Program-made: the position numbers and the translations under genes
In this document: piece after piece, positions 5,493-12,212 of the stretch
How the letters are laid out: the number at the start of each line of letters is the position of its first letter
Position numbering within the stretch: the stretch's first letter is position 1
Assembly: GCA_913009675.1 (NCBI GenBank)
Contig: CAJVXD010000010.1
Coordinates: 1 to 12,212 of the forward strand
From: an uncultured bacterium
Lineage (GTDB): Bacteria; Omnitrophota; Gorgyraeia; Gorgyraeales; Gorgyraeaceae
DNA length: 12,212 bases
Reading direction: 5' to 3'
The notes under the pieces: model-generated
Told to the model about the DNA's origin: nothing
The model's input: only the letters and a program-made list of their open reading frames with translations
Database searches by the model: none

Positions 5493-6431
5493 ATGTTTAG
5501 AGTTTCGCCGGCGCCGCATATTAAATCAAATCTCAGTTCAAGGAAGATTATGTATCTCGTGATGCTTGCGCTCTTACCGGCAGGGATAGCGGGTGTTTAC
5601 ATATACGGGCTGTGCAGCCTCAAGGTGATATTTATATCAATGGCCTCTTGCGTGCTGTGGGAACTATTATTTTTGAAATTCAGGCATAAAGATCCCCGGA
5701 TTGTTTTGGATGGGAGCGCATTGTTAACAGGATTGCTCCTCGCGTATAATCTGCCGCCAGAGGTGCCTTTCTGGATCCCTGTGGTGGGTGCTTGGGCAAG
5801 TATCATCCTCGGCAAACAGCTCTTCGGAGGCTTGGGGCATAATATCTTCAATCCTGCCCTTGTGGGCAGGGTGTTTTTGCAGATATCATGGCCTGTCTAC
5901 ATGACTACATGGAAAAATCCCAGATGGGCCCTTGATTCTGTTTCAACCGCTACGCCGCTTGCCAAAGAAGGCGCAAGGAGTTTTAGCTACATAGATCTTT
6001 TCCTTGGGAATCATGGTGGATGCATAGGCGAGGTGTGCATATTGGCCCTGCTTATAGGGGTGTTATTTCTTATCTTTACAAATGTAATCTCGTTTCATAC
6101 ACCATTGAGTTTTTTCGGGACGGTTATGGTGCTGGCGTGGATCTTTGGCGGAAAAGGTATTTTTCAAGGCGACCCCATTTTTCATTTACTTGCAGGCGGG
6201 CTTATTTTGGGCGCATTTTTTATGGCAACTGATTATGTAACATCTCCGCTTACGAGGAGGGGTAAGATTATATTCGGTATAGGGTGCGGGTTATTGACCA
6301 TCTTGATCAGGCTTAAAGGTGGATATCCGGAGGGTGTCTCATATGCGATTCTTTTCATGAACGCAATGGTGCCTATGATAGATAGATATACTAAGACGAG
6401 GAAATATGGTCTTGTGAAGAAAGGAAGATAA
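5493..6431 (+). CDS. rnfD: Rnf complex subunit D (membrane, covalent FMN)
   Basis: Integral membrane subunit (312 residues, family-typical, around 8-10 helices) of the ion-pumping core, homologous to NqrB. Visible signatures are the N-terminal SPAPHIKSNLSSRKIMY, DGSALLTGLLLAYNLPP near 73-89, and GGLGHNIFNPALVGRVFL near 112-129. The FMN attachment site is D148-S-V-S-T-A-T154-P-L, with Thr154 the expected phosphoester-linked residue. FFMATDYVTSPLTRRGK near 242-258 and the C-terminal GGYPEGVSYAILFMNAMVPM are also conserved. GGGAG at 5481-5485 lies seven bases before the ATG, a good ribosome site. The gene follows the hairpin at the rnfG end. Confidence 0.96.
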   Translation: MFRVSPAPHIKSNLSSRKIMYLVMLALLPAGIAGVYIYGLCSLKVIFISMASCVLWELLFLKFRHKDPRIVLDGSALLTGLLLAYNLPPEVPFWIPVVGAWASIILGKQLFGGLGHNIFNPALVGRVFLQISWPVYMTTWKNPRWALDSVSTATPLAKEGARSFSYIDLFLGNHGGCIGEVCILALLIGVLFLIFTNVISFHTPLSFFGTVMVLAWIFGGKGIFQGDPIFHLLAGGLILGAFFMATDYVTSPLTRRGKIIFGIGCGLLTILIRLKGGYPEGVSYAILFMNAMVPMIDRYTKTRKYGLVKKGR

Positions 6432-6436
6432 CCGTA

Positions 6437-6514
6437 TGTCGTTGGAGGCCCTGATGAAATCGGGACCGAAGCAGTCTTTCTCTTTGAGATTATTTCGCTT
6501 TGCTTACAATGACA
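6437..6514. repeat. Imperfect palindromic element between rnfD and rnfE
   Basis: The 99-base gap holds a 78-bp element with inverted ends, TGTCGTTGGAGG (6437-6448) against the complement of CTTACAATGACA (6503-6514), 9 of 12 matching. Read on the minus strand it begins GTCATTGTAAGCAAAGCGAA and continues to ATCTC, close to the GTCATTGCGAG...GCGAAGCAATCTC repeats found between genes in many uncultured and environmental bacterial genomes. It looks like an old, diverged copy. The rnfE start follows 17 bases later. Confidence 0.65.
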
Positions 6515-6530
6515 CAGCCTGGTTATAAAA

Positions 6531-7118
6531 ATGAAGCGATTACTGCGTGAATTTTTAAAAGGTATCACTATAGAAAACCCGACCTTCAGGCTGGCATTGG
6601 GTTTATGCCCCACCCTCGCTATATCCACCAGTATCGTAAACGGCTTTGGCATGGGGCTTGCCGCTACATTTGTGATAGTCGGCTCAAATATGATCGTTTC
6701 CAGTATAAGGGGTGTTATACCAAGTAAAATAAGGATACCCTCTTTTATTGTCATAATAGCGACATTCGTGACAATAGTCGAGCTCGTAATGAAGGCATAT
6801 TTTCCCAGCCTTTCAAAGGCACTTGGGATATTTGTCCCTCTGATCGCAGTCAACTGCATTGTCCTGGGCAGGGCAGAAGCCTTTGCCTCAAAGCACGGCG
6901 TAGTAAGGTCTATCTTCGACGGGCTTGGCATGGGGGTGGGTTTTACGTTCGCGCTCGTCCTTATCTCTACGATACGGGAGGCCTTCGGGAACGGTACGTT
7001 ACTGGGGTTGATTATTGTTAAGGGTTTTGAGCCTGCCCTTTTGTTTATATTGGCGCCAGGTGCATTACTGGTTATAGGGATTTTGATGGGTTTTATTAAT
7101 CATGTGACGGAGAGATAA
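6531..7118 (+). CDS. rnfE: Rnf complex subunit E (membrane)
   Basis: Integral membrane subunit homologous to NqrD, 195 residues with about six helices. The conserved N-terminal ENPTFRLALGLCPTLAIST has Cys26, and the pseudo-symmetric half FVPLIAVNCIVLGRAEAFA has Cys109. In the Nqr structure this Cys pair and its partners in the sister subunit hold an intramembrane 2Fe-2S cluster; the same role is expected here. GMGVGFTFALVLISTIREAFG near 133-153 is also typical. ATG 6531 gives the expected N-terminus but has little ribosome site (GGTTATAAAA before it). The stop is one base before the rnfA start codon, so the two are probably translated together. Confidence 0.95.
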   Translation: MKRLLREFLKGITIENPTFRLALGLCPTLAISTSIVNGFGMGLAATFVIVGSNMIVSSIRGVIPSKIRIPSFIVIIATFVTIVELVMKAYFPSLSKALGIFVPLIAVNCIVLGRAEAFASKHGVVRSIFDGLGMGVGFTFALVLISTIREAFGNGTLLGLIIVKGFEPALLFILAPGALLVIGILMGFINHVTER

Positions 7119-7119
7119 T

Positions 7120-7728
7120 ATGGATCTTAATCGTTTATTAATGGTAGCTATAAGCGTCATATTTATAAATAATTTTATACTGTCCAAATTTCTGGGATTA
7201 TGCCCTTTTATAGGCGTGTCAAAGAAAACCGAGCCTGCTTTTTATATGGGCCTTGCCGTAACATTTGTCATGACCGCTTCTTCTATTATAACCTGGGCAG
7301 TGTATAGTTTTTTATTAAGGCCTTTTCATATAGAGTATCTGCGCACCCTCTCATTCATATTGGTAATTGCAAGTTCCGTACAGCTCATAGAGATGTTCAT
7401 ACAAAAATTCAACCCGGCGCTTTACAAGGTTTTTGGGATATATCTGGCACTTATTACTACGAATTGTGCTGTATTTGGCGTTGCAGTCTTAAATAGCGAG
7501 ATGTTTCTTAAGGTCGCCGACAATTTGACTCGCTCGCTTGTGTTCTGCGTGGTGCAGGGATTTTGTGCAGGCGTGGGTTTTACTATGGTGTTACTCCTTA
7601 TGTCAGGCATAAGGGAGAGGCTTGAGCTGTGCAATGTGCCTCGGTCGATGAAAGGCATGCCAATAGCATTCATCGTGGCATCCTTAATGTCAATGGCATT
7701 TATGGGGTTTATGGGGTTTAGGTTCTAA
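7120..7728 (+). CDS. rnfA: Rnf complex subunit A (membrane)
   Basis: Integral membrane subunit homologous to NqrE, 202 residues with about six helices, inverted in topology relative to RnfE and pairing with it at the core of the pump. Signatures are INNFILSKFLGLCPFIGVSK with Cys28, YLALITTNCAVFG with Cys116, and GFCAGVGFTMVLLLMSGIRE near 147-166. The two Cys are the expected cluster ligands. GGAG at 7109-7112 lies seven bases before the ATG and one base separates it from rnfE. The C-terminus (ASLMSMAFMGFMGFRF) is the usual final helix. Confidence 0.96.
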   Translation: MDLNRLLMVAISVIFINNFILSKFLGLCPFIGVSKKTEPAFYMGLAVTFVMTASSIITWAVYSFLLRPFHIEYLRTLSFILVIASSVQLIEMFIQKFNPALYKVFGIYLALITTNCAVFGVAVLNSEMFLKVADNLTRSLVFCVVQGFCAGVGFTMVLLLMSGIRERLELCNVPRSMKGMPIAFIVASLMSMAFMGFMGFRF

Positions 7729-7730
7729 TG

Positions 7731-7771
7731 TTCTCGATAAGCTCGAATAAGATTTGCCTGTGAGTCGAGAA
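7731..7771. repeat. Short palindromic element between rnfA and rnfB
   Basis: The ends TTCTCGA (7731-7737) and TCGAGAA (7765-7771) are perfect inverted repeats. The left 24 bases match the start of the rnfC-rnfG element (4743-4766) at about 18 of 24 positions, so both belong to one small dispersed family. It starts two bases after the rnfA stop and takes most of the 56-base gap. Confidence 0.65.
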
Positions 7772-7784
7772 GGCCGTCTTTATT

Positions 7785-8585
7785 ATGCTGATACCTATTA
7801 TTATCATGTCAACGATGGGGCTCTTGTTTGGCCTTGGGCTTGCCTTTGCCTCGAGGATATTCAGGGTAGAGATAGACCCTAAGATCGAAAGAGTACTTTC
7901 TGCTTTACCCGGGGCAAATTGCGGGGCATGTGGGAAAGCAGGTTGTGCCGGCCTGGCAGAGGCGATTGCCGAAGGGGACGCCAGTCTTACAAGCTGCCCT
8001 GCCGGAGGAGAAGAGGTATATAACAAGATTGCCGACATCTTAGGCGTGAAAAAACAAACCGTGGAGAAGAAGGTAGCGCAAGTGAGATGCGGTGGAGGGA
8101 GGGATGCAAAAGATAAGTATGAATACCATGGGGTCAAGACCTGCGCCGCCCTAAATTTGATGGCCGGCGGAAATAAGATGTGTAGTTTTGGTTGTATTGG
8201 ATTCGGGGATTGCATAAGGGCATGTTTCTTTAATGCCATCCATATGGGCAAGGATGGCATTCCGGTGGTGGATCCGGACAAATGCACTGCATGCGGCAAA
8301 TGCGTAACAGCATGCCCTAAAGGTATCATATCGCTGGAAAAGGCCTCAGAGAGATATTACGTTAAATGCCTTTCTCAAGATAAAGCGCTATTTGTAAAAA
8401 ATGCTTGCAAGACGGGGTGCATAGCGTGTAAAATATGGGAGCGGATTTCGAAGGGCATATTTGTGGTAGAGAATAATCTGTCAAGGTTAGATTACGCTGG
8501 GACTAGCGATGCTATGCTATTAAGGCTATGCGCTGAAAAGTGTCCAACTAAATGTATTATAGAACAGCAGAAAGGAACAACCTAA
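7785..8585 (+). CDS. rnfB: Rnf complex subunit B (multi-cluster ferredoxin)
   Basis: Accepts electrons from reduced ferredoxin and passes them into Rnf. The 266 residues run: N-terminal membrane anchor (about 2-25), a Fes domain with C46-G-A-C49-x4-C54 and C71 for one 4Fe-4S cluster, then a ferredoxin pair with C133, C137, C143, C147 and C167-x2-C170-x2-C173-x3-C177P. An extended C-terminal part of the kind seen in Clostridia-type RnfB follows, but it is degenerate: C212-x2-C215 is followed by Trp218 and Ser222 where Cys is usual, and the last motif keeps only C249 and C253P (C257 is extra). Some clusters there may be absent. The stop shares one base with the thioredoxin start (TAATG), so the two are coupled. 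Confidence 0.95.
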   Translation: MLIPIIIMSTMGLLFGLGLAFASRIFRVEIDPKIERVLSALPGANCGACGKAGCAGLAEAIAEGDASLTSCPAGGEEVYNKIADILGVKKQTVEKKVAQVRCGGGRDAKDKYEYHGVKTCAALNLMAGGNKMCSFGCIGFGDCIRACFFNAIHMGKDGIPVVDPDKCTACGKCVTACPKGIISLEKASERYYVKCLSQDKALFVKNACKTGCIACKIWERISKGIFVVENNLSRLDYAGTSDAMLLRLCAEKCPTKCIIEQQKGTT

Positions 8586-8917
8586 TGCTGGAATTAACAA
8601 GGGATAATTTTGAGTCCGAGGTATTGAAGTCAGATAAACCTGTGGTTGTAGATTTCTGGGCAACATGGTGTATGCCCTGCAAGATGATAGCGCCTGTTAT
8701 TGAAGAGATAGGCAAGGAATATCATGGTAAATGCAAGGTTTGTAAGTTGAATATAGATGATGCTATGGGGGTTGCAACCAGGTTCGGAGTGATGAATATA
8801 CCAACGGTTATCTTTTTTAAAGATGGCAGTGAATTTACGAGAATGGTAGGGGTGGTTTCCAGGGATAATATTGTAAAGAAGGTGGAGGAGATGTTAAGTT
8901 TAGGCTTGGAGGAGTAA
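8585..8917 (+). CDS. Thioredoxin (WCMPC active site)
   Basis: A cytosolic dithiol-disulfide oxidoreductase of 110 residues, the normal thioredoxin length. It has VVVDFWATWCMPCKM with active-site Cys29 and Cys32, NIPTVIFFKDG with the cis-proline Pro73, and the buried Asp23. The WCMPC loop differs from the usual WCGPC. A second CxxC (Cys50, Cys53) sits in the central strand region, where most thioredoxins lack cysteines. The start at 8585 is chosen because AAAGGA lies just upstream and the N-terminus LELTRDNFESEV is complete; an in-frame ATG at 8552 lies inside rnfB and adds nothing conserved. It overlaps rnfB by one base, so it is co-made with Rnf and could receive reducing power in the same compartment. 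Confidence 0.94.
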   Translation: MLELTRDNFESEVLKSDKPVVVDFWATWCMPCKMIAPVIEEIGKEYHGKCKVCKLNIDDAMGVATRFGVMNIPTVIFFKDGSEFTRMVGVVSRDNIVKKVEEMLSLGLEE

Positions 8918-8927
8918 TGCCTTAAGC

Positions 8928-9548
8928 ATGAACTTATCTGTACAGGGGATGAGGATTGCGGTATTTTGTTCAGGAAACGGGTCGAATCTGCAGGCCATAA
9001 TAGATGCCAGGGATAGGGGGCATATAACAGCAAAGATAGCCCTGGTGGTTTCTGATGTCCCGGATTGCTTTGCATTGGAGCGTGCAGAAAGGGCGGGGAT
9101 CAAGAGGGTTGTTGTAGAAAGAAAGGCCTTCAGGTCAAAGAAGGAATTTGAAAAAGAGATACTGAAAAACCTTGAAAAAGAAGAGATAGGTCTGATAGTA
9201 CTTGCTGGTTACATGAGGATGCTCTCGCCGGATTTTATAAGACAATACCCCGAGAGGATCTTAAATATACACCCTGCGCTTTTGCCTTCATTTAAGGGTG
9301 CACACGGGATAAGGGATGCATTTTTATACGGGGTAAAGATTACGGGGCCAACGGTCCATTTTGTTACCGAGGATATGGATGCCGGACCTATAATATTGCA
9401 GTCGGCTGTTGCGGTAATGGGAGACGATACAGAGGAGACCCTTGCAGAAGCCATTCACAAGGAAGAGCATAAGATATACCCGAGGGCAATACAATTAGCT
9501 ATAGAAGGCAGGTTAAAGATAGAAGGCAGGAGGGTAAGGATATTTTAA
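8928..9548 (+). CDS. purN: Phosphoribosylglycinamide formyltransferase (GART)
   Basis: Transfers a formyl group from 10-formyl-tetrahydrofolate to glycinamide ribonucleotide, the third step of de novo purine synthesis, in the cytosol. It has 206 residues, normal for PurN. FCSGNGSNLQAIID (13-26) is the phosphate-binding loop. The catalytic residues are in place: Asn113 and His115 in LNIHPALLPSF, and Asp151 in DMDAGPII. GPTVHFV is also conserved. ATG 8928 is kept because GGAGGAG lies 13 bases upstream; ATG 8949 (MRIAVFCSGNG) matches the usual family start equally well. It is ten bases after thioredoxin, the last gene of the rightward operon. Its stop overlaps the stop of the convergent lipoprotein gene. 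Confidence 0.95.
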   Translation: MNLSVQGMRIAVFCSGNGSNLQAIIDARDRGHITAKIALVVSDVPDCFALERAERAGIKRVVVERKAFRSKKEFEKEILKNLEKEEIGLIVLAGYMRMLSPDFIRQYPERILNIHPALLPSFKGAHGIRDAFLYGVKITGPTVHFVTEDMDAGPIILQSAVAVMGDDTEETLAEAIHKEEHKIYPRAIQLAIEGRLKIEGRRVRIF

Positions 9549-10783
9549 TGCGAGATGATGTCTTCTATTTTTATGCGGTCTTTTCTAAAATCTTCCAATT
9601 CTCCTTTCGATAGATAGATCTTTTTTTCCTGGGGCTTGGCGTTTATAAGCTCGACACCTTTGAACCCTTCAAAAGAATATCTATGCAGGACCCTTCCTAT
9701 AAGTTTCAGTATCTTGGAATATATTATTTTATTATCCTCTGTCGACGGTGCACTTGAGGTGATAGAAAATTTGAACTGGAATCTTTTATTATCCATTGCG
9801 CCTTCGGAGCTTTCGACGACGAATCTATCCTTCAGGTGTTTGTCCTCTCTGAATAATATCTTGATCCTTCTCGCAATCTGCTGGCTTAAGAACCAATCCA
9901 GCTTAAGATCTTTTTTGGGCAGGCCGTCCAGCCCTATATAGGCGATATCCTTATATTGAGCGAATGTACTCTTTAGATCACGCTGCCCTATCTCTTTCTC
10001 CGAATAAAAATACCTTGAGACGATCTCTTTGATGGGATTTGTGAGCGTGGAAATATTTACAAGGATCAGGTATTCATTGGTAAATCCGGAAGGAAAGATG
10101 GCCCTGTATACTTCAAAGCCCTGAATGGGCTCGTAGTATTCCCTTGTCTTCAGGTAAAATAGCGCCTCCTGGGTAGTTATCTCTTTAGAATAGATTTTAA
10201 CAATTTCTATTTTCTGGGTGCCTTTTTTCCCTATGGTGTAAAGCGGGTAGAAGATAGGTTTTATATCCCGGACCAGAGGGGATCCTTCATTCAAGGCCTT
10301 GATGAGTTCTTCTATCTTTGATTTACCCAAGAGGACAGGGTCGAATTTAAAATCCCTTAATATCCTTTTGTAGTATTCACCCCTTGAGATATCCAGGAGC
10401 CTTACGCGTACCACATCATAGAGAAAACCTGTCAGCACAAATTCCGCTCCTAAGACCTTTGTATCCCTGGCCGTAAGTACGTAGAACTTCAAGGGCCTGT
10501 CCGTGCTCATGGCGACCCTGTGTATGGAGAGGGCTACGTCCTCTATCTTTTTTCCTGCCTTCTGGTTTAATTTTAAATCCGGGCTTACGAGGCCGTTTAT
10601 CGGTATAAGCACGCCCAGCGTAGAATCTAGGATCTTTACGTCTACATCCAGGTTGTATTCATCCTTACAGAGTTTTTTTATGGAGTCTTTTACCCCTTTC
10701 TTTGAATAGGTTGGTTTGCTGCATGCAGAGAGAGATACTAATAAGAAAAGCGCAAGCAGGAATTTTAATTGGCGGGGGTTCAT
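9545..10783 (-). CDS. Predicted lipoprotein, function unknown
   Basis: I do not recognise this 412-residue protein. The N-terminus is a lipoprotein signal: two positive residues, hydrophobic ALFLLVSLSA, then Cys21 in the lipobox LSAC, so it should be lipid-anchored outside the cytoplasmic membrane. The mature part is charged, mixed alpha/beta, with no further membrane span, no cysteine-rich motif and no enzyme signature that I can name. The start is fixed by the lipobox and by a 4-base ATGA overlap with the upstream protease gene (10780-10783), which implies translational coupling and possibly a shared membrane task. At the 3' end its stop overlaps that of purN, with no terminator. It could be a substrate, adaptor or envelope partner of the protease; that is inference from position only. 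Confidence 0.85.
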   Translation of the reverse strand: MNPRQLKFLLALFLLVSLSACSKPTYSKKGVKDSIKKLCKDEYNLDVDVKILDSTLGVLIPINGLVSPDLKLNQKAGKKIEDVALSIHRVAMSTDRPLKFYVLTARDTKVLGAEFVLTGFLYDVVRVRLLDISRGEYYKRILRDFKFDPVLLGKSKIEELIKALNEGSPLVRDIKPIFYPLYTIGKKGTQKIEIVKIYSKEITTQEALFYLKTREYYEPIQGFEVYRAIFPSGFTNEYLILVNISTLTNPIKEIVSRYFYSEKEIGQRDLKSTFAQYKDIAYIGLDGLPKKDLKLDWFLSQQIARRIKILFREDKHLKDRFVVESSEGAMDNKRFQFKFSITSSAPSTEDNKIIYSKILKLIGRVLHRYSFEGFKGVELINAKPQEKKIYLSKGELEDFRKDRIKIEDIISH

Positions 10784-12212
10784 GTAGATTTGAAGCTGTG
10801 GGTTTTTCCGAATTCCTTAAATATGTCTTCTATCTCGTCGTATTCCAACTCTTCTTTTTCAAGCAGCTCCTTGGCAAACCTCTCTACTATCTCCCACTCT
10901 TTATCCAGGAGCTCTTCGACCTCTTTGAGGGAGCTGGCTATGATCTTGGTAGTCTCAGTATTAAGTTTCTCCTTTAGTTTTTCGGATAGCTGGGATTCAG
11001 GTATTACGGTATAATCCCCTACATAGCCGCTCTCACCCATCCCAACCTTCCAGACCATGGCGTGTGCCAGTCTCATCGCACCGTTAAAATCAGACGCTAC
11101 ACCGTCACTGGTAGTCCCGAATCTTTTCTTTTCTGCAACGTACCCGCCGAGCTTTACCTTTATGTCGGCAAGGATCCTTTCTTTGTTGCGCGTGTATGTC
11201 TCTTCCCTGGGTTGGCCGTATACTGCCCCAAGTGTTTCTTTTCTGGATATTATGGAGGCCTTGAATACGTCATCCGTGGGATGAAGGATGTACATTACTA
11301 CAAGGTGCCCTGTTTCGTGAAAGGCCACCATTTCACGTTCTTCCTTTGTGAGTTGTTTCTTGTGTTTCATGCCCATGTCGATACGTTCCATTGCCTCTGA
11401 CAATTCCTTATGCGTGACCGTATCTTTTCTGTTCCTGGTTGTTATAAGGGCGGCCTCTTTTATTATATTGTCTATCTCTGCCGGTGTTTTATAGACTGCC
11501 TTTCGTGCCAGACGACCTATATCTATCTCTTTGTCATATTTGATTGTCTTAAGATAATATGCAAATATCTTTTCTCTTTCTTGAAGGGTGGGCCTGTCAA
11601 GGTAGATCTTTCTGTCAAATCTTCCGGGTCGCAATAAGGCCTCGTCCAACACGCCTTCCACTGCGTTTGTGGCGCCTATAACAATGACATTAAAGTCTTT
11701 CTCCTTGAGGCCGTCCATTTCTACGAAAAGCTGGTTCTGGGTGCTGTTTGTCTCCTGTCCCCCTCCCATAAAGCTGAAGGAGCGCCGCCTTCCTATGGCA
11801 TCCAGCTCATCTATAAAGATAATACTGGCCCCATAGCCATATGCCAGGTTCCTTGCCCTTTTGAAGAGTTTTCTTACACGGGAGGCGCCTACACCCACGA
11901 ATATCTCGGTGAATTCACTGCCGGACATGGAGATAAACGGGATCCCTGCCTCTGTTGCAATGGCCTTTGCCAGGTATGTCTTTCCACAGCCGGGCGGGCC
12001 TACCATAAGAAGCCCTCTCAGGATCTTACCGCCTATCTTTGCAAGGCGCTTGCGGTCTTTTATCAACTCGACAACCTCCCACGCCTCCTGTTTTGCCTCG
12101 TCTATCCCGATTACGTCACTCCAGCGCACATTTACGTTTTTGCCTTTTATGGTTGTTTGTTTTATCTTTGAGAAGCCTCCACGCAAAAATACCATATACA
12201 TGAATACGAATA
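10780..12212 (-). CDS. FtsH-like AAA+ zinc metalloprotease, 5' partial
   Basis: A membrane-bound ATP-dependent protease. From the first ATG in the window (12201) there are 473 residues, but the frame stays open to the window end with a hydrophobic run (FVFMYMVFL), the end of a membrane helix, so the gene continues beyond. Domains: AAA+ with Walker A GPPGCGKT (68-75), pore motif F101-V-G, Walker B IIFIDE (127-132), sensor Asn179, and arginine fingers R191 and R194 in LLRPGRFDR; then the M41 peptidase with H295-E296-T-G-H299 and the likely third zinc ligand Asp371. The peptidase half is divergent from canonical FtsH: FGTTSDGVASDF replaces the usual TTGA-x2-DL, and the E-A-G of HEAGH is E-T-G. 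Hence a paralogue is possible. The tail is Glu/Lys-rich and probably coiled coil. It overlaps the lipoprotein gene. Confidence 0.92.
   Translation of the reverse strand, partial: FVFMYMVFLRGGFSKIKQTTIKGKNVNVRWSDVIGIDEAKQEAWEVVELIKDRKRLAKIGGKILRGLLMVGPPGCGKTYLAKAIATEAGIPFISMSGSEFTEIFVGVGASRVRKLFKRARNLAYGYGASIIFIDELDAIGRRRSFSFMGGGQETNSTQNQLFVEMDGLKEKDFNVIVIGATNAVEGVLDEALLRPGRFDRKIYLDRPTLQEREKIFAYYLKTIKYDKEIDIGRLARKAVYKTPAEIDNIIKEAALITTRNRKDTVTHKELSEAMERIDMGMKHKKQLTKEEREMVAFHETGHLVVMYILHPTDDVFKASIISRKETLGAVYGQPREETYTRNKERILADIKVKLGGYVAEKKRFGTTSDGVASDFNGAMRLAHAMVWKVGMGESGYVGDYTVIPESQLSEKLKEKLNTETTKIIASSLKEVEELLDKEWEIVERFAKELLEKEELEYDEIEDIFKEFGKTHSFKST

Noticed and set aside
6233..6931. 232-residue minus-strand ORF
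   Set aside because: It spans the rnfD end, the repeat and the rnfE start antisense; both sense genes are clear family members.
7718..8329. 203-residue minus-strand ORF
   Set aside because: It is the antisense of rnfB; its Pro/Ala/His-rich composition is typical of a shadow frame.

Overview
The window looks like the end of a metagenome-assembled contig from an uncultured anaerobic bacterium. A complete Rnf complex (ferredoxin:NAD+ oxidoreductase ion pump) points to anaerobic energy metabolism. Gene style and the many short palindromic intergenic repeats would fit a candidate phylum such as Omnitrophota, but that placement is a guess with no marker gene behind it.

Left edge (1-209): not genomic. 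Positions 152-209 are the complete 58-base Illumina P5/universal adapter, preceded by a poly-T run and T-rich noise. This is a read-through artefact, and real DNA starts at about 210 inside a family-4 glycosyltransferase whose first codons are lost. A tRNA-Thr(CGT) follows, then an exact 83-bp tandem duplication, then an MFS transporter.

Middle (3053-9548): a small protein with two identical CC-x2-C-x5-C modules is read leftward, and the Rnf operon is read rightward, from two near-perfect sigma70-type promoters whose -35 boxes overlap. The operon runs rnfC-rnfG-rnfD-rnfE-rnfA-rnfB, then thioredoxin and purN. The common order is C-D-G-E-A-B, so G and D are swapped here. Four of the junctions (C|G, G|D, D|E, A|B) hold palindromic repeat elements, and rnfC itself carries what looks like an in-frame insertion of a similar sequence. 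RnfC and RnfB are the iron-sulfur subunits that take electrons from ferredoxin and pass them to NAD. RnfD and RnfG carry covalent FMN. RnfA and RnfE are membrane subunits with an intramembrane cluster. No ApbE flavin transferase is visible, so it must be encoded elsewhere.

Right part (9545-12212, minus strand): an FtsH-like AAA+ zinc metalloprotease, cut by the window end, is followed with a 4-base ATGA overlap by an unrecognised 412-residue lipoprotein. The lipoprotein gene converges on purN, with overlapping stop codons and no terminator between them.

The known systems dominate. The least-explained items are the Cys-rich protein divergent from rnf, the degenerate C-terminal ferredoxin module of RnfB, the palindromic element family in and between the rnf genes, and the protease-lipoprotein pair.
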